DNA from: Candidatus Zixiibacteriota bacterium
GTDB lineage: Bacteria > Zixibacteria > MSB-5A5 > WJJR01
Length of the DNA: 64,000 nucleotides
NCBI GenBank assembly: GCA_036397555.1
Contig: DASWIS010000020.1
Coordinates: 44,163-108,162, forward strand
Direction of reading: 5' to 3'
The notes under the pieces were generated by a model. That model made no database searches. It had not been told where the DNA came from and worked only from the letters and a program-made list of their open reading frames with translations. A program made the position numbers and the translations under genes. Positions 25,887-34,866 of the stretch are shown in pieces (position 1 is the first letter of the stretch; every line of letters starts with the position of its first letter).

Positions 25887-27218
25887 ATGGACTATCCTAT
25901 CTTCGATCCCGGTCCGATCGGACCATCCACTCTGATCGCCGTCATTGCGATCTTGCACGTGGTGATCGCACAATTCGCAGTGGGCGCGGGCATTGCGACT
26001 CCCTGGCTGGAGGCACGGGCGCATCGTCGCGGCGATAGGGTCCTCGCCGGTTTTCTGCTGCGTTACGCGCGATTCCTGATTCTGCTGTCGTTTGTCGCCG
26101 GTGCGGTGACCGGAGTCGGCATTTGGTTCGTCATCGGATTGATCGCACCCGAGACGACCGCGCTGCTCCTGCGGCAGTTCGTCTGGGGCTGGGCGACCGA
26201 GTGGGTCTTCTTTTTGGTCGAGATCATTTCCGGGTACGTGTACTACTTCTACTGGGACCGTCTTCCGACCAGGACCCATATCAAAATCGGTTGGGTCTAT
26301 GCCGTGGCCGCCTGGGGATCGCTTTTCATCATCAACGGCATCCTCACATTCATGCTGACACCGGGAGATTGGCTGACCACCGGATCGTTCTGGGACGGCT
26401 GGCTTAACCCGACCTTTTGGCCCTCGCTGGTGCTGCGTACGATCTCGTCTCTGGCCCTGGCGGGATTGTTCGTCGCCATTGTCGCCAACATCGACCGCAC
26501 ACTCGACCGCGAACAGAAACGTCATGTCATCAATGAGGGCTCAATCTTCCTGGTGCCGCTGGCGTTGATGATCCCGGTCAGCGTTTGGTTTTTCGCACAG
26601 TCCCCGCACCAGGCGGGCGGTTTGGTCATGGGCGGCGCGGTGGCCATGTCGCTGTTTTTTGCATTCGGAATCGCTGCGTCGACATTGATCGGGCTGTACG
26701 CATACTTCGGACTGATTCGCAACAAACGGTATGTCAGTCTGGAGACGGCGCTCCTGCTGGCGGGAATCGCCCTCGTCGCAACCGGCGCCATGGAGTACGT
26801 GCGTGAAGGAATTCGCAAACCGTATGTGGTCTACGATTACCTGTACGCCAATGGTTTGACGCGCGCGCAACTGGAACGCTTCGATCGCGAAGGATTCTTC
26901 AGCGAGCCGATGGTCGCCGCTGACGGATTTGAACCGTCAACAGCTACAAGCATCGAACGCGGACGGGTCATCTATAAAATACAATGCCAGCGCTGCCATG
27001 CCGTCGATGGATACAATGCCATCCGTCCGCTGATCGACCCGTGGACCATCGAAATGATCCGTGACAACACGCGGCAACTGCATCGCCTCAAACCGTTCAT
27101 GCCCCCGTTCGGCGGCACCGACTCTGATCTGGAGGATCTCGTCAGCTACCTGGCATCACTGCGGTCCGAGCAGTGGCGGCAATTGGATCGGACAGGACCG
27201 GCGGAGGACTCGCAATGA
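25887..27218 (+). CDS. CydA-like quinol oxidase subunit fused to a C-terminal cytochrome c domain
   Basis: 443 residues from the ATG at 25887 (GTG three codons earlier is possible). Eight or so membrane helices; the region EWVFFLVEIISGYVYYFYWDRLP aligns with the FFLE...GWDRL segment of cytochrome bd subunit I, and ILHVVIAQFAVG carries a histidine where CydA binds heme. The long periplasmic Q-loop of true CydA is missing. After the last helix comes a cytochrome c domain with CQRCH (Cys 367-His 371) and a possible distal Met in MPPFGG. Probably moves electrons from quinol or c-type carriers to oxygen or another acceptor. Stop overlaps the next gene as ATGA. Confidence 0.8.
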   Translation: MDYPIFDPGPIGPSTLIAVIAILHVVIAQFAVGAGIATPWLEARAHRRGDRVLAGFLLRYARFLILLSFVAGAVTGVGIWFVIGLIAPETTALLLRQFVWGWATEWVFFLVEIISGYVYYFYWDRLPTRTHIKIGWVYAVAAWGSLFIINGILTFMLTPGDWLTTGSFWDGWLNPTFWPSLVLRTISSLALAGLFVAIVANIDRTLDREQKRHVINEGSIFLVPLALMIPVSVWFFAQSPHQAGGLVMGGAVAMSLFFAFGIAASTLIGLYAYFGLIRNKRYVSLETALLLAGIALVATGAMEYVREGIRKPYVVYDYLYANGLTRAQLERFDREGFFSEPMVAADGFEPSTATSIERGRVIYKIQCQRCHAVDGYNAIRPLIDPWTIEMIRDNTRQLHRLKPFMPPFGGTDSDLEDLVSYLASLRSEQWRQLDRTGPAEDSQ

Positions 27219-28213
27219 ACCCGAATGCCCTGCCCGCGCCGCCGGCGCTGTTTGTGACGCTGCTGGGCGCGACATTCGTGTTGCATCTGGCAGCGCTGGG
27301 ATTGCTGGTCGCGGCGATCTGGACTCGGTTCGGCGCGGAATGGAGCGAAGCGGGCAGCTATGCGATCGAACCGATCCACCGCGCGGGTATCGTTGGGTTT
27401 TCGATGGTGATCACACTCGGTGTCCCGCCGCTGCTGTTCGTGCAGGTGTTGTACGGCAAATACTTCTACGGCTCCTCCATCGGCATCGGGTATCCGTGGC
27501 TGGCGATCGTCGGGTATCTGATGATCGGATTCTACTCGCTGTATCTGTCACGTTGGTGTTGGGATCGCCACAACGGTCCCTCGGCAGGCGGAAAGCTGTT
27601 CTTGATCCTGACGGTCGCATCGATGATTCTCATCGGGTGGACCTATTCCTGGAATCATCTGCGTTCGTTGTCGACCACGCCGTGGGAATGCTCGGTCACC
27701 GCCGCCCAAGTGATGAGCCGTTTGACCGGCTATCTCGGCGCGATCCTGACTGCATCCGCCGCATGCCGTGTCTGGTTTGGACGCGGGTGGCGCACCGCCG
27801 TGCCGATACAAACCGGCGCGGCCATCGCCTTCATTGCGGGCGGTGTCCTGGCACTGTATTGGGCGATGACATCGGCCCATGCGACGGGTTCATGGGGATG
27901 GGCCGGGCGGCTTTTGCAGTTGGCCGGAGCGCTGGTCTCGATCGGCGCCGGTGTCATCGGTTTGGTGAACCGGGGAATGCTGCTGCGTCTGTTGGCACTG
28001 TTGTCGGGGTTCGCTGTTTTATCGGGGATGTCGCTGCAGCGTGAGTCATACCGGCTTTTGGCGATCGGCATCGAGTACGATCCCGCCTTGCGGCCGGTCG
28101 ATCCCCAGTGGAGCCCGTTGGCGATGTTTTTGCTGGCCGTCGTGATCGGAATCGGCGTCTTGGCGTGGCTGCTGCGGCTCGTACGTCAGGCGCAATCGCA
28201 AAGTACCCTGTGA
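27215..28213 (+). CDS. Multi-pass membrane partner of the CydA-like/cytochrome c subunit
   Basis: 332 residues, ATG overlapping the preceding stop (ATGA), so translation is coupled. About eight hydrophobic helices, with conserved-looking charged or His residues near helix ends (YAIEPIHRAGIVGFS, YSWNHLRSLS, WAMTSAHATGS). It is probably the second subunit of the oxidase-like complex. It is not CydB by any motif I can see, and no CydX or CydDC genes are present. Membrane localisation is certain, the function is inferred from the fusion partner. Confidence 0.7.
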   Translation: MNPNALPAPPALFVTLLGATFVLHLAALGLLVAAIWTRFGAEWSEAGSYAIEPIHRAGIVGFSMVITLGVPPLLFVQVLYGKYFYGSSIGIGYPWLAIVGYLMIGFYSLYLSRWCWDRHNGPSAGGKLFLILTVASMILIGWTYSWNHLRSLSTTPWECSVTAAQVMSRLTGYLGAILTASAACRVWFGRGWRTAVPIQTGAAIAFIAGGVLALYWAMTSAHATGSWGWAGRLLQLAGALVSIGAGVIGLVNRGMLLRLLALLSGFAVLSGMSLQRESYRLLAIGIEYDPALRPVDPQWSPLAMFLLAVVIGIGVLAWLLRLVRQAQSQSTL

Positions 28214-28230
28214 CCGTCATAACTGTCCGC

Positions 28231-28869
28231 ATGCCCGCCACGACATCCCTCGATCGCTTCCGCACAGTAGCCGGCGCCGTCGAAACATCAATCCTCATCA
28301 CCGCATCGAAGTTCATCGCGCGCCTGAGCCCGGCATCCGGCATCGACGATCACGAAGCGGCGCTGAAGACCGCACGCAGCCGTTTCCCCGATGCCTCGCA
28401 TCACTGCTGGGCATACCGATTGGGCCGACCCGATGTTCTGATTGATCGATCGTCCGACGCCGGAGAACCCAATGGCACCGCCGGACGTCCCATTCTGGAT
28501 GCGCTTCGCAGCGCACAGTTGGAAAACGTCTCCTGTATTGTGACGCGCTATTTCGGCGGCACCAAACTCGGGACCGGCGGCCTGGTCCGCGCCTATGGCG
28601 ATGCCGCGCGCGCAGCCATTGCTGAAGCGAGCATCGTCGAACGCACAATCGTGCGTGAGATCAGCTTATCGTTTGAGCACTCCGCCACCGGCGCGGTCTA
28701 CCGCGTGCTGGAAGAGTTGGGGCTGCACCTGCGTCCCGGTCAGTATGACGAACGCGCCCACGGCACCGTGCTCGTGCCCCTGTCACTGTTGCGCACGCTG
28801 ATCGACCGGCTGGAAGCATCGGCGAGGGGGATGCACAAGATCATAACAGGAAAACTGGAGCTAATCTGA
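28231..28869 (+). CDS. yigZ: YigZ/IMPACT-family protein
   Basis: 212 residues from the ATG at 28231; a GTG at 28210 that overlaps the previous stop is an alternative. Family motifs are clear: SKFIARLSPAS near the N-terminus, SHHCWAYRLG, DRSSDAGEPNGTAGRPIL, and VTRYFGGTKLGTGGLVRAYGDAA. The C-terminal EF-G-V-like domain (SFEHSATGAVYRVLEELG) completes the usual length of about 200 residues. IMPACT proteins associate with translation control in eukaryotes; the bacterial role is not settled. It follows the oxidase-like pair closely and may share its transcript. Confidence 0.92.
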   Translation: MPATTSLDRFRTVAGAVETSILITASKFIARLSPASGIDDHEAALKTARSRFPDASHHCWAYRLGRPDVLIDRSSDAGEPNGTAGRPILDALRSAQLENVSCIVTRYFGGTKLGTGGLVRAYGDAARAAIAEASIVERTIVREISLSFEHSATGAVYRVLEELGLHLRPGQYDERAHGTVLVPLSLLRTLIDRLEASARGMHKIITGKLELI

Positions 28870-28955
28870 CATCACGGCAACGCAGAAGTACGGGCGCGGT
28901 CTCCGCACCCCGCCGTGCGGGCGAGTATCTCCATGCAAAGGCGTCCTAAACGGGC

Positions 28956-30716
28956 TCACATGCACGGATTGCAAAACACCATCGCCGGGTTGCCCGCACG
29001 GAACGAGACGTCGACTAAAGCAACCACATCAAAGACGTTTATCACGTCGTCGCAGGTGACATCAGCCCGATCGTACGGGCAGGTGACTTCGCGCGGCGCG
29101 GGCTGACCGCTGCGGAATGCGTAATCGACACACGCCACAACATCGAAAACGTTGTAGACGCCGTCACGGGTGATGTCGCCGTGCGGGTCGCCCGGGCTGC
29201 CGCAGTCGCACTCTTCGTGCGTGTCGAAGTACACATCGCCGCTATCGTCATCGTCGACTCCGAAACGGAAGTTGTAATCAAAGCTCGTGATCTCATACTG
29301 CCCAGGCACAGGATTGGGGATACGCAGTTTGACGTAACGGACGGTGAATGCCGTGTCGGGATCGAAGACAACCGGGATCGGAACACTGCCCAAGCCCATC
29401 TGCGACGGCAGAGCGTTTGCATCCTCGGCGATTGTGAGCGTGTGTATCTGGACGTTTTGCGCTGACCACCAGACTTCCCAGGCAGGCGGAATCGCGCCGT
29501 CTTTCCAGTCGATGGTCACGCCTCCTACGGGATATGGGTAGTCGGCCAGCAAATCGACGTCGATTTCGACATGACTGCCCACCGGGTGCATACCCGCGGG
29601 GATGGTCCACGACTGGCCCTCGCCGATGGGAATGGACGCTCCGCCCAGTGTTACCAGCGTCGAATTCGTCGAGATTGATTTCTGCGCCGATGTTGTGGCA
29701 AAGTACGCGGCAAACTTCCCCATGCCGGTCGAGTCCTCGTCTTCATCCTGATCAGGCAGTACCAGATTGCCAAAGTACGGACCGATCCGTGTAATGATCC
29801 GGTCGTCGTCGCAATAGGGATTGCCGTCGTCGTCCAGGTCGATCCCCCAGCCGCGAATCTTGTAGACGTACGAGTTCTTGAGCGAGACATCTCCCAGTGT
29901 CGTGTATTGGAGGATGTCCCGGTACCATGTCGTGCGGACATGCGCCCAATCGGCGTCGGAACCGTACACATCGGGGCCGCTGTCGTAGGCGATGTTGCCG
30001 TCGATGACACAGACATCGATCTGTCGCACGACGCCGTTGAGGTAATGCACAATGATCGAGTCGATCAGTTGGCTGTGGCCTATGCCGTCGGTCTCAATCC
30101 ACTCGCCGGTGAGCGTGTCATAGCTGTCGAGAACCTGGTATGCGCCGGGGCAGGGACCATTGACGCCGGGGATGAAATTTTCGTAATCGAGACGGCTGCC
30201 CCACGCCCAGCGACCGTGGCTGCCGTCGGGTTCCAGCAAGTCGCCGAAAATCATCTCGATCTGGTACCACTCCCGCAGTTCCTGGATGCCCCAAACGTAT
30301 TTGCTCGGATGCATTTCCGACACGTACCCGTCGTTGCGCGGCACGTCGACCACATTGTGCCAGTACCCGATGACTTCGGTGCACCACGAGCTACGGGGAT
30401 ACCGGTCGATGAAGTCGGGGTCGTAGTGGGCCGCATGATGCGCGGCATCGGGACTTGTCAGATATAGCTGCATCTGCCAGTACGGTTGGCCGCCATGTTC
30501 GATGCACGACGTGGTCGTGCCCAGTGTGCGTTCCGCGACATCGGGCACATTGGGCAGAAAGGGCCCGAACAGCGGCCACTCGCCGCCGGAGACATAGCAC
30601 GGGCACTCATGCATGTCAGGAACAAAATCACCGCCGATACAGTCGCTTGGCGTCGACGTGGGTCGCAATACAAACGCAACCACCGCCATGCTCAGGAGCA
30701 AGCTTGGAGCGCGCAT
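28956..30716 (-). CDS. Secreted protein with C-terminal dockerin-like domain
   Basis: 586 residues with an N-terminal signal peptide (MRAPSLLLSMAVVAFVLRPT) and many cysteines, suggesting an extracytoplasmic disulfide-bonded protein. The first 480 residues show no family I recognise; Trp- and Tyr-rich segments (YWHNVVDV, WGIQELREWYQIEM) hint at a beta-rich binding or hydrolase fold. Two dockerin-like units at the C-terminus (GVYNVFDVVACVDYAFRSG and VINVFDVVALVDVSFRAG) end in FCNPCM. It is preceded by a different dockerin protein operon and may be displayed with it. Confidence 0.82.
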   Translation of the reverse strand: MRAPSLLLSMAVVAFVLRPTSTPSDCIGGDFVPDMHECPCYVSGGEWPLFGPFLPNVPDVAERTLGTTTSCIEHGGQPYWQMQLYLTSPDAAHHAAHYDPDFIDRYPRSSWCTEVIGYWHNVVDVPRNDGYVSEMHPSKYVWGIQELREWYQIEMIFGDLLEPDGSHGRWAWGSRLDYENFIPGVNGPCPGAYQVLDSYDTLTGEWIETDGIGHSQLIDSIIVHYLNGVVRQIDVCVIDGNIAYDSGPDVYGSDADWAHVRTTWYRDILQYTTLGDVSLKNSYVYKIRGWGIDLDDDGNPYCDDDRIITRIGPYFGNLVLPDQDEDEDSTGMGKFAAYFATTSAQKSISTNSTLVTLGGASIPIGEGQSWTIPAGMHPVGSHVEIDVDLLADYPYPVGGVTIDWKDGAIPPAWEVWWSAQNVQIHTLTIAEDANALPSQMGLGSVPIPVVFDPDTAFTVRYVKLRIPNPVPGQYEITSFDYNFRFGVDDDDSGDVYFDTHEECDCGSPGDPHGDITRDGVYNVFDVVACVDYAFRSGQPAPREVTCPYDRADVTCDDVINVFDVVALVDVSFRAGNPAMVFCNPCM

Positions 30717-30883
30717 TGGAACTGCCTCCTACTGTGGAACTGTCGAGGACGCCGCTGCGAGATGGCGGGCGCCGGTGCGGGCGGCGTGGTGATGCCAAAC
30801 GATCTTAATTATAGTCTAACGAATCGACTAATCGTTGGCAAGCTATAGCAACCTCATTGCAGATAAACAGCTTTCAGTACCGC

Positions 30884-30915
30884 CTGTAGGGGCACGGCGC
30901 GCCGTGCCCCTACAG
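30884..30915. repeat. 32-bp perfect palindrome (GGGGCACG...CGTGCCCC family)
   Basis: Perfect inverted repeat centred between 30899 and 30900, arms starting CTGTAGGGGCACGG. Lies 18 bp past the stop of the minus-strand dockerin gene ending at 30933. A related element with the same arms occurs at 36351-36393. Could serve as a transcription stop for the dockerin operon or be a dispersed REP-like element; no T tract follows. Confidence 0.75.
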
Positions 30916-30932
30916 ATTGTGTGAGGCGCACT

Positions 30933-31583
30933 CTATAAGCACGGATTGCAGAACGCGAGCGCCGGATCTCCGGCGCGGAACGCCACGTCGACAAACTTCA
31001 CCACGTCGAAGACATTGGTGACGCCATTGCAGTCGACATCGGTACGCTCCCGCGGACATCCTGCATCCGTGACCGGCGTTCCGGCGCGAAATGCGACATC
31101 GACCGCGACGACGACATCAAAAACGTTGACCACCCCGTCACAGACCGGGTTGGGGGCCGGATCGGCAAAGCACGGCAGACAGTCGCACGAGCCGCTGCCG
31201 GCTGCACCGTACCAGAATCCGATTCCCGCTTGGTAGTTCTCCGACATCGCGCTGCCAATGGCCGATTGTCCGATCGATGACGACAGTTTATAGCTTGGCG
31301 ACATCGTATTAATCGCGCCGCCGCCGTTGATCGACTGCCAGGGGATGTCGTAGTTGGCATTCGCCTCGTGAACTGTTGCGGGCGGAGCCGTTTGATTCGA
31401 CGGCGTCACACTCTCCGGCGCAACCGCCGCATCATTCGCAGGCTGTTCGACAGCGGATGTGGTCGAAGTTGCGGTGCTCTGATCCACGGTGGACTCCTGC
31501 TTGGGCGTCGCCGCCAGAAGCAAGAGTGACAAAGCCGGAATCAAACTCCCGACTGCGATCGAGATCGGTTTTGAGTTTTTCAT
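30933..31583 (-). CDS. Secreted protein with C-terminal dockerin-like domain
   Basis: 216 residues: signal peptide (PISIAVGSLIPALSLLLLAAT), a Ser/Thr/Ala/Pro-rich low-complexity spacer to about residue 75, a short region NYDIPWQSINGGGAINTMS..YKLSSSIGQSAIG...YQAGIGFWYG that I recall from exported FCB-group proteins, then two dockerin-like units ending FCNPCL. The start ATG overlaps the stop of the upstream YadA/S74 gene (ATGA), so the two are translationally coupled and probably work together on the surface. Confidence 0.82.
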   Translation of the reverse strand: MKNSKPISIAVGSLIPALSLLLLAATPKQESTVDQSTATSTTSAVEQPANDAAVAPESVTPSNQTAPPATVHEANANYDIPWQSINGGGAINTMSPSYKLSSSIGQSAIGSAMSENYQAGIGFWYGAAGSGSCDCLPCFADPAPNPVCDGVVNVFDVVVAVDVAFRAGTPVTDAGCPRERTDVDCNGVTNVFDVVKFVDVAFRAGDPALAFCNPCL

Positions 31584-33508
31584 CGGGTGTCTCCCATCGA
31601 CGAAACCTCGTGTCCATCTGCCAACCGTGCCTCCAATGCTTCGATGCGCTTCTGTTGTTCCTTCAGCCTTTCAATTTCCGCACGTTGAGATTCAAGCTGA
31701 CGCCTGAGTTCCTGATTCAGCGCGTAGAGCGCTTGGATTGACGCAAGCGCCACACCATCGGCATCAACCGAAGTGATGTGTCGGTCGTCCTCTCCAACTT
31801 CGAAGGCAGCGTAGAAATCTTGAGCCATGGGCCCGATGTGCCTGATCTCGGCATCTTGGCTAATGTATCTCCAAGTTGACATTGGCATGGCGGCGACTTT
31901 CTCAAGAATGGATGCGACATCAACAGATTCTATATCGGCCTTAAGATTTCTGTCAGAGAGAGACGACCAAGACCCTCCACCTGAAGCAACTTGAACTCCG
32001 GTAGATGGCGTACAACCGCTTACTCCCGTGACAAAGCGAACCCCTCCTGTCGCTCGAGCAGCGAATTCGTTACTAGCTATGGATTGGAAAAAGCAATTCA
32101 GGGAATCAGCCCATAGGAATGTTCCTCCGTGAGAGGCAAGTACTTCCGTGTTCCGTCCAGCTGCCAAGGAATGGGGAGCGCGAATGAGGTTACCATCCCC
32201 GCCCGGAACGGTCGAGTATCGGGCGTTTGCGTAGATATGGTTGGAGCCTCCTCCTATCGCCGCTGCGTCTGCCCCAGCATCGATCTGATTACCGAAGCCG
32301 CCCGCGATCGTGGCACCTGTCACGCCGGGATCAATGTCATTCTGATCGCCGCCGCCTATGACAGATAGTTCTCCCTCATTGACGCAGTGAGATCCGCCGG
32401 CAACTACTGACGCGATTGCGATTGCTTGGTTGTTCCAGCCGCCGCCTACACTGGCGTACTGTCCAACCGCCCGATTGCCGTTTCCACCACTGACGGTGGC
32501 GGATGATCCGATTGATAGATTGGAGCGTCCTCCCCCGATCGTTGAATAACCGCCGGAGGCCGAGTTTGAGTCGGTCGCTGTGAATCCACCGCCCCCACCA
32601 ACAGTAGAGTAGTCACCCCGGGCCCTGTTATGCATACCACCACCGATTGTCGACCACTGTCCACTCGCGGTGTCCGATTCTCCGCCACCAATCGTGCTGT
32701 AATTGCCGATTGCGGCGTTGAAGGTCCCACCTCCCACTGTCGCAATCGTGCCATCTGCCTTATTGACACGTCCACCACTTATCACGGCAAGTTCACCACT
32801 CGCAACATTGCCAAACCCGCCGCCGACGGTCGCGTGGTTATTACCGGCAATATTCCGTTGGCCGCCTCCGACAGCAGTGTACTGACCATGTGCGGAGTTT
32901 GAATCCGAGGGTGTACCCCCTCCGCCACCACTGATGACAGAGTAATCCCCACGGGCATTATTGTTTCCTCCCGCGACAAATGCGCCGCTACCTGTATTTG
33001 CATGCCCGCTTCCAATGGTGGCTTTCGCAGTGGCCCTGATTTCGCCATCCACATCAAGATTGCTGGCGATCGAGACATCGCCCGTGATGGCTCCGCCGGT
33101 GGAGCCGTCCACCGTCGCCACGCGATGCGCGTACGGGACTGTGACGAACCGAATCCGTGGGATCATCTCACCGTCACCTTCGACATCGATCCCCAGCCAG
33201 CGGTCGCTTGCGGAGAAAATCGACTCATCGAGTGCCACACTGGTTCCTAACAGGACATTGAAGAGTCCCAGCGCGTCGGATGTGATATTCTGGGTTTCCT
33301 CCCAGACGGGCAAACCGCCCGCCGGGGTCGGGTAGATGCGAAAAGTGACCGAAAAGGTCCCGGTCTGTGGATCGCCGTCGCCGTCCTTGAGAATGCCTTG
33401 ATAGTTGATGAGCGACGGGACAGCGGCTTCGACGACGCCAGTCGTCGCGACCAGAATGGCCATCGACACCAACACCGCGTACGACACAAATCGCACTGTG
33501 TGTTTCAT
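31580..33508 (-). CDS. YadA-like head-repeat protein with C-terminal S74 (endosialidase chaperone-like) domain
   Basis: 642 residues with signal peptide (VLVSMAILVATTGVVEA). After a beta-rich N-terminal domain (VPSLINYQGILKDGDG...) comes a long array of about 14-residue repeats of the type G.YSTIGGG..N.A, typical of trimeric left-handed beta-roll heads of YadA adhesins. The C-terminal region SDRNLKADIESVD begins an S74 intramolecular chaperone domain, which in phage tailspikes trimerises and cuts itself off, and it ends in a coiled coil (LNQELRRQLESQRAEIERLKEQQ region). No YadA membrane anchor is present. Overlaps the downstream dockerin gene by 4 bp. Confidence 0.9.
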   Translation of the reverse strand: MKHTVRFVSYAVLVSMAILVATTGVVEAAVPSLINYQGILKDGDGDPQTGTFSVTFRIYPTPAGGLPVWEETQNITSDALGLFNVLLGTSVALDESIFSASDRWLGIDVEGDGEMIPRIRFVTVPYAHRVATVDGSTGGAITGDVSIASNLDVDGEIRATAKATIGSGHANTGSGAFVAGGNNNARGDYSVISGGGGGTPSDSNSAHGQYTAVGGGQRNIAGNNHATVGGGFGNVASGELAVISGGRVNKADGTIATVGGGTFNAAIGNYSTIGGGESDTASGQWSTIGGGMHNRARGDYSTVGGGGGFTATDSNSASGGYSTIGGGRSNLSIGSSATVSGGNGNRAVGQYASVGGGWNNQAIAIASVVAGGSHCVNEGELSVIGGGDQNDIDPGVTGATIAGGFGNQIDAGADAAAIGGGSNHIYANARYSTVPGGDGNLIRAPHSLAAGRNTEVLASHGGTFLWADSLNCFFQSIASNEFAARATGGVRFVTGVSGCTPSTGVQVASGGGSWSSLSDRNLKADIESVDVASILEKVAAMPMSTWRYISQDAEIRHIGPMAQDFYAAFEVGEDDRHITSVDADGVALASIQALYALNQELRRQLESQRAEIERLKEQQKRIEALEARLADGHEVSSMGDTR

Positions 33509-33783
33509 AGAATTGCCTCCGCGCTGAAAACGATTCAGCAGTAATGTTTTGTTGGTCCAGATCGCGAGAATCAGGCTCTGGACGGGCCGTGGGATGACGA
33601 TGAAAAGTTACACAGGAGAGTCGGGTAACGCAAGGGGCTAACCCACGCATAGTCGGTCAATCCGGCACAGAAGCGCCGCACGCTCTCACTGATCCAGTCT
33701 GGAAAACCGGCCGTCTATCCCTTTCAAGGGGGAGAATGAGCTGCGGAAGCCATTGCTGCGCACAGGAATGCGCTACCGGGAGA

Positions 33784-34275
33784 CTAATTCATCATTCGAA
33801 GGATCTTGTAGTAAGCATCGCGGGCGGGACGGTATTTCGGATTCAGTTCCAAGGCGCGGCGGTATTCGGAAAACGCTTTGTCGAAGGCGTATTTCTTTTC
33901 GAAGGCGCGCCCGAGATTGAAGTGAGCGAAATAGCGCGGGTCATAGCGCCGTGACTTGACCGCGCGACGCAGGTAGGGGATCGCTTCATCGATCTCCCCC
34001 TTCTCCAGCAGATACGCGCCGATGTCGTTGTAGGGATTGCCGTAGTCGGGATCCAGCGAGATCGCGATTTTGCAAAACTCGATCGCCTGATCGAAGTCGC
34101 CCAACAGCGCCAGCGACCAGCCAAGGTAGGTGTACGCCTCGGCGGTGGGATACATCTTGATCGACCGGCGAAAGTAGTGCGCCGCGTCGCGATTGAACTC
34201 CATCTCCAAAAAATCCAGGCCCATCGCGAAGTACTTCTCGGCAAACTGCATGCGCTTGCGCCGCGTCATCGACAT
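33784..34275 (-). CDS. TPR-repeat protein
   Basis: 163 residues from the ATG at 34275, with GAGGGAGCC in front; the longer frame is unsupported. Contains about four tetratricopeptide repeats with the usual pattern (AEAYTYLGWSLALLGDFDQAIEFCKIAI, NPYNDIGAYLLEKGEIDEAIPYLRRAV split across repeats). No signal peptide or membrane helix, so a cytoplasmic protein-interaction module. Single gene between the YadA/S74 gene and a divergent thiolase. Confidence 0.85.
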   Translation of the reverse strand: MSMTRRKRMQFAEKYFAMGLDFLEMEFNRDAAHYFRRSIKMYPTAEAYTYLGWSLALLGDFDQAIEFCKIAISLDPDYGNPYNDIGAYLLEKGEIDEAIPYLRRAVKSRRYDPRYFAHFNLGRAFEKKYAFDKAFSEYRRALELNPKYRPARDAYYKILRMMN

Positions 34276-34866
34276 CCGTGGCTCCCTCAGTATCCGGCCT
34301 AAAACTGTCGCCGGTACAAGTAAAGATATTCCCAGACCGGGAGGTATGCAATCAGCAGCGCCTTGGTGATGAAGAGATGAATACCGGCAGCGATTCGGCG
34401 GGCGCGACAGTGCTGCGCCTAACGATCGGGCCCAAATGTCAGAAGGAGTTCCCCCCTCACCTGGGAACTCCTTCCACCCCACTTCGTCAGCGCCCCTTCA
34501 CCGCTTTTGCTGACGACTCTGTCTCCAGAGTCTGACTTGGGTACTAACAATCGACGTGCCAATCGGCCCGACCCGGCGAAGAACATGTAATCTGTTGTCT
34601 TGTTGAGGATTGCGAGGAACGGTCATCCGTTGAGGAATCACCTGAAAGCGCGCCGAACGCAGTCTTTGCGTCGAAGGTCTGGCTGCTGCGAATCGAGAGC
34701 GGTAACCCGTTGTTAATAGTCGTGCCCGCCCGGCGCACAAGCTGCGACGCAGAAACGCAGCTTCGCACAAAGTCAGGTCGATTAGACCACTCGACTGTTT
34801 GCCAAGACGCTTGTAACCGTGCGATCAACCGCGTATTGTCGATGGGATTCCGATTGAGGAGTGAAA
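34276..34866. other. Intergenic stretch with a 12-bp-stem hairpin
   Basis: About 590 bp between divergent TPR and thiolase genes. The one clear element is a perfect 12-bp inverted repeat (GAAGGAGTTCCC at 34442-34453, GGGAACTCCTTC at 34463-34474, 9-nt loop). No tail of Ts on either side. No ORF I can support. Confidence 0.5.

Noticed and set aside
32180..33000. Regularly spaced short repeats that could suggest a CRISPR array
   Set aside because: They are in-frame codons for the YadA-type GGG..N.A head repeats; units are imperfect and not separated by unique spacers.
34442..34474. Hairpin between TPR and thiolase genes as a terminator
   Set aside because: Neither strand shows a T tract and both flanking genes point away from it; kept only as an unexplained inverted repeat.
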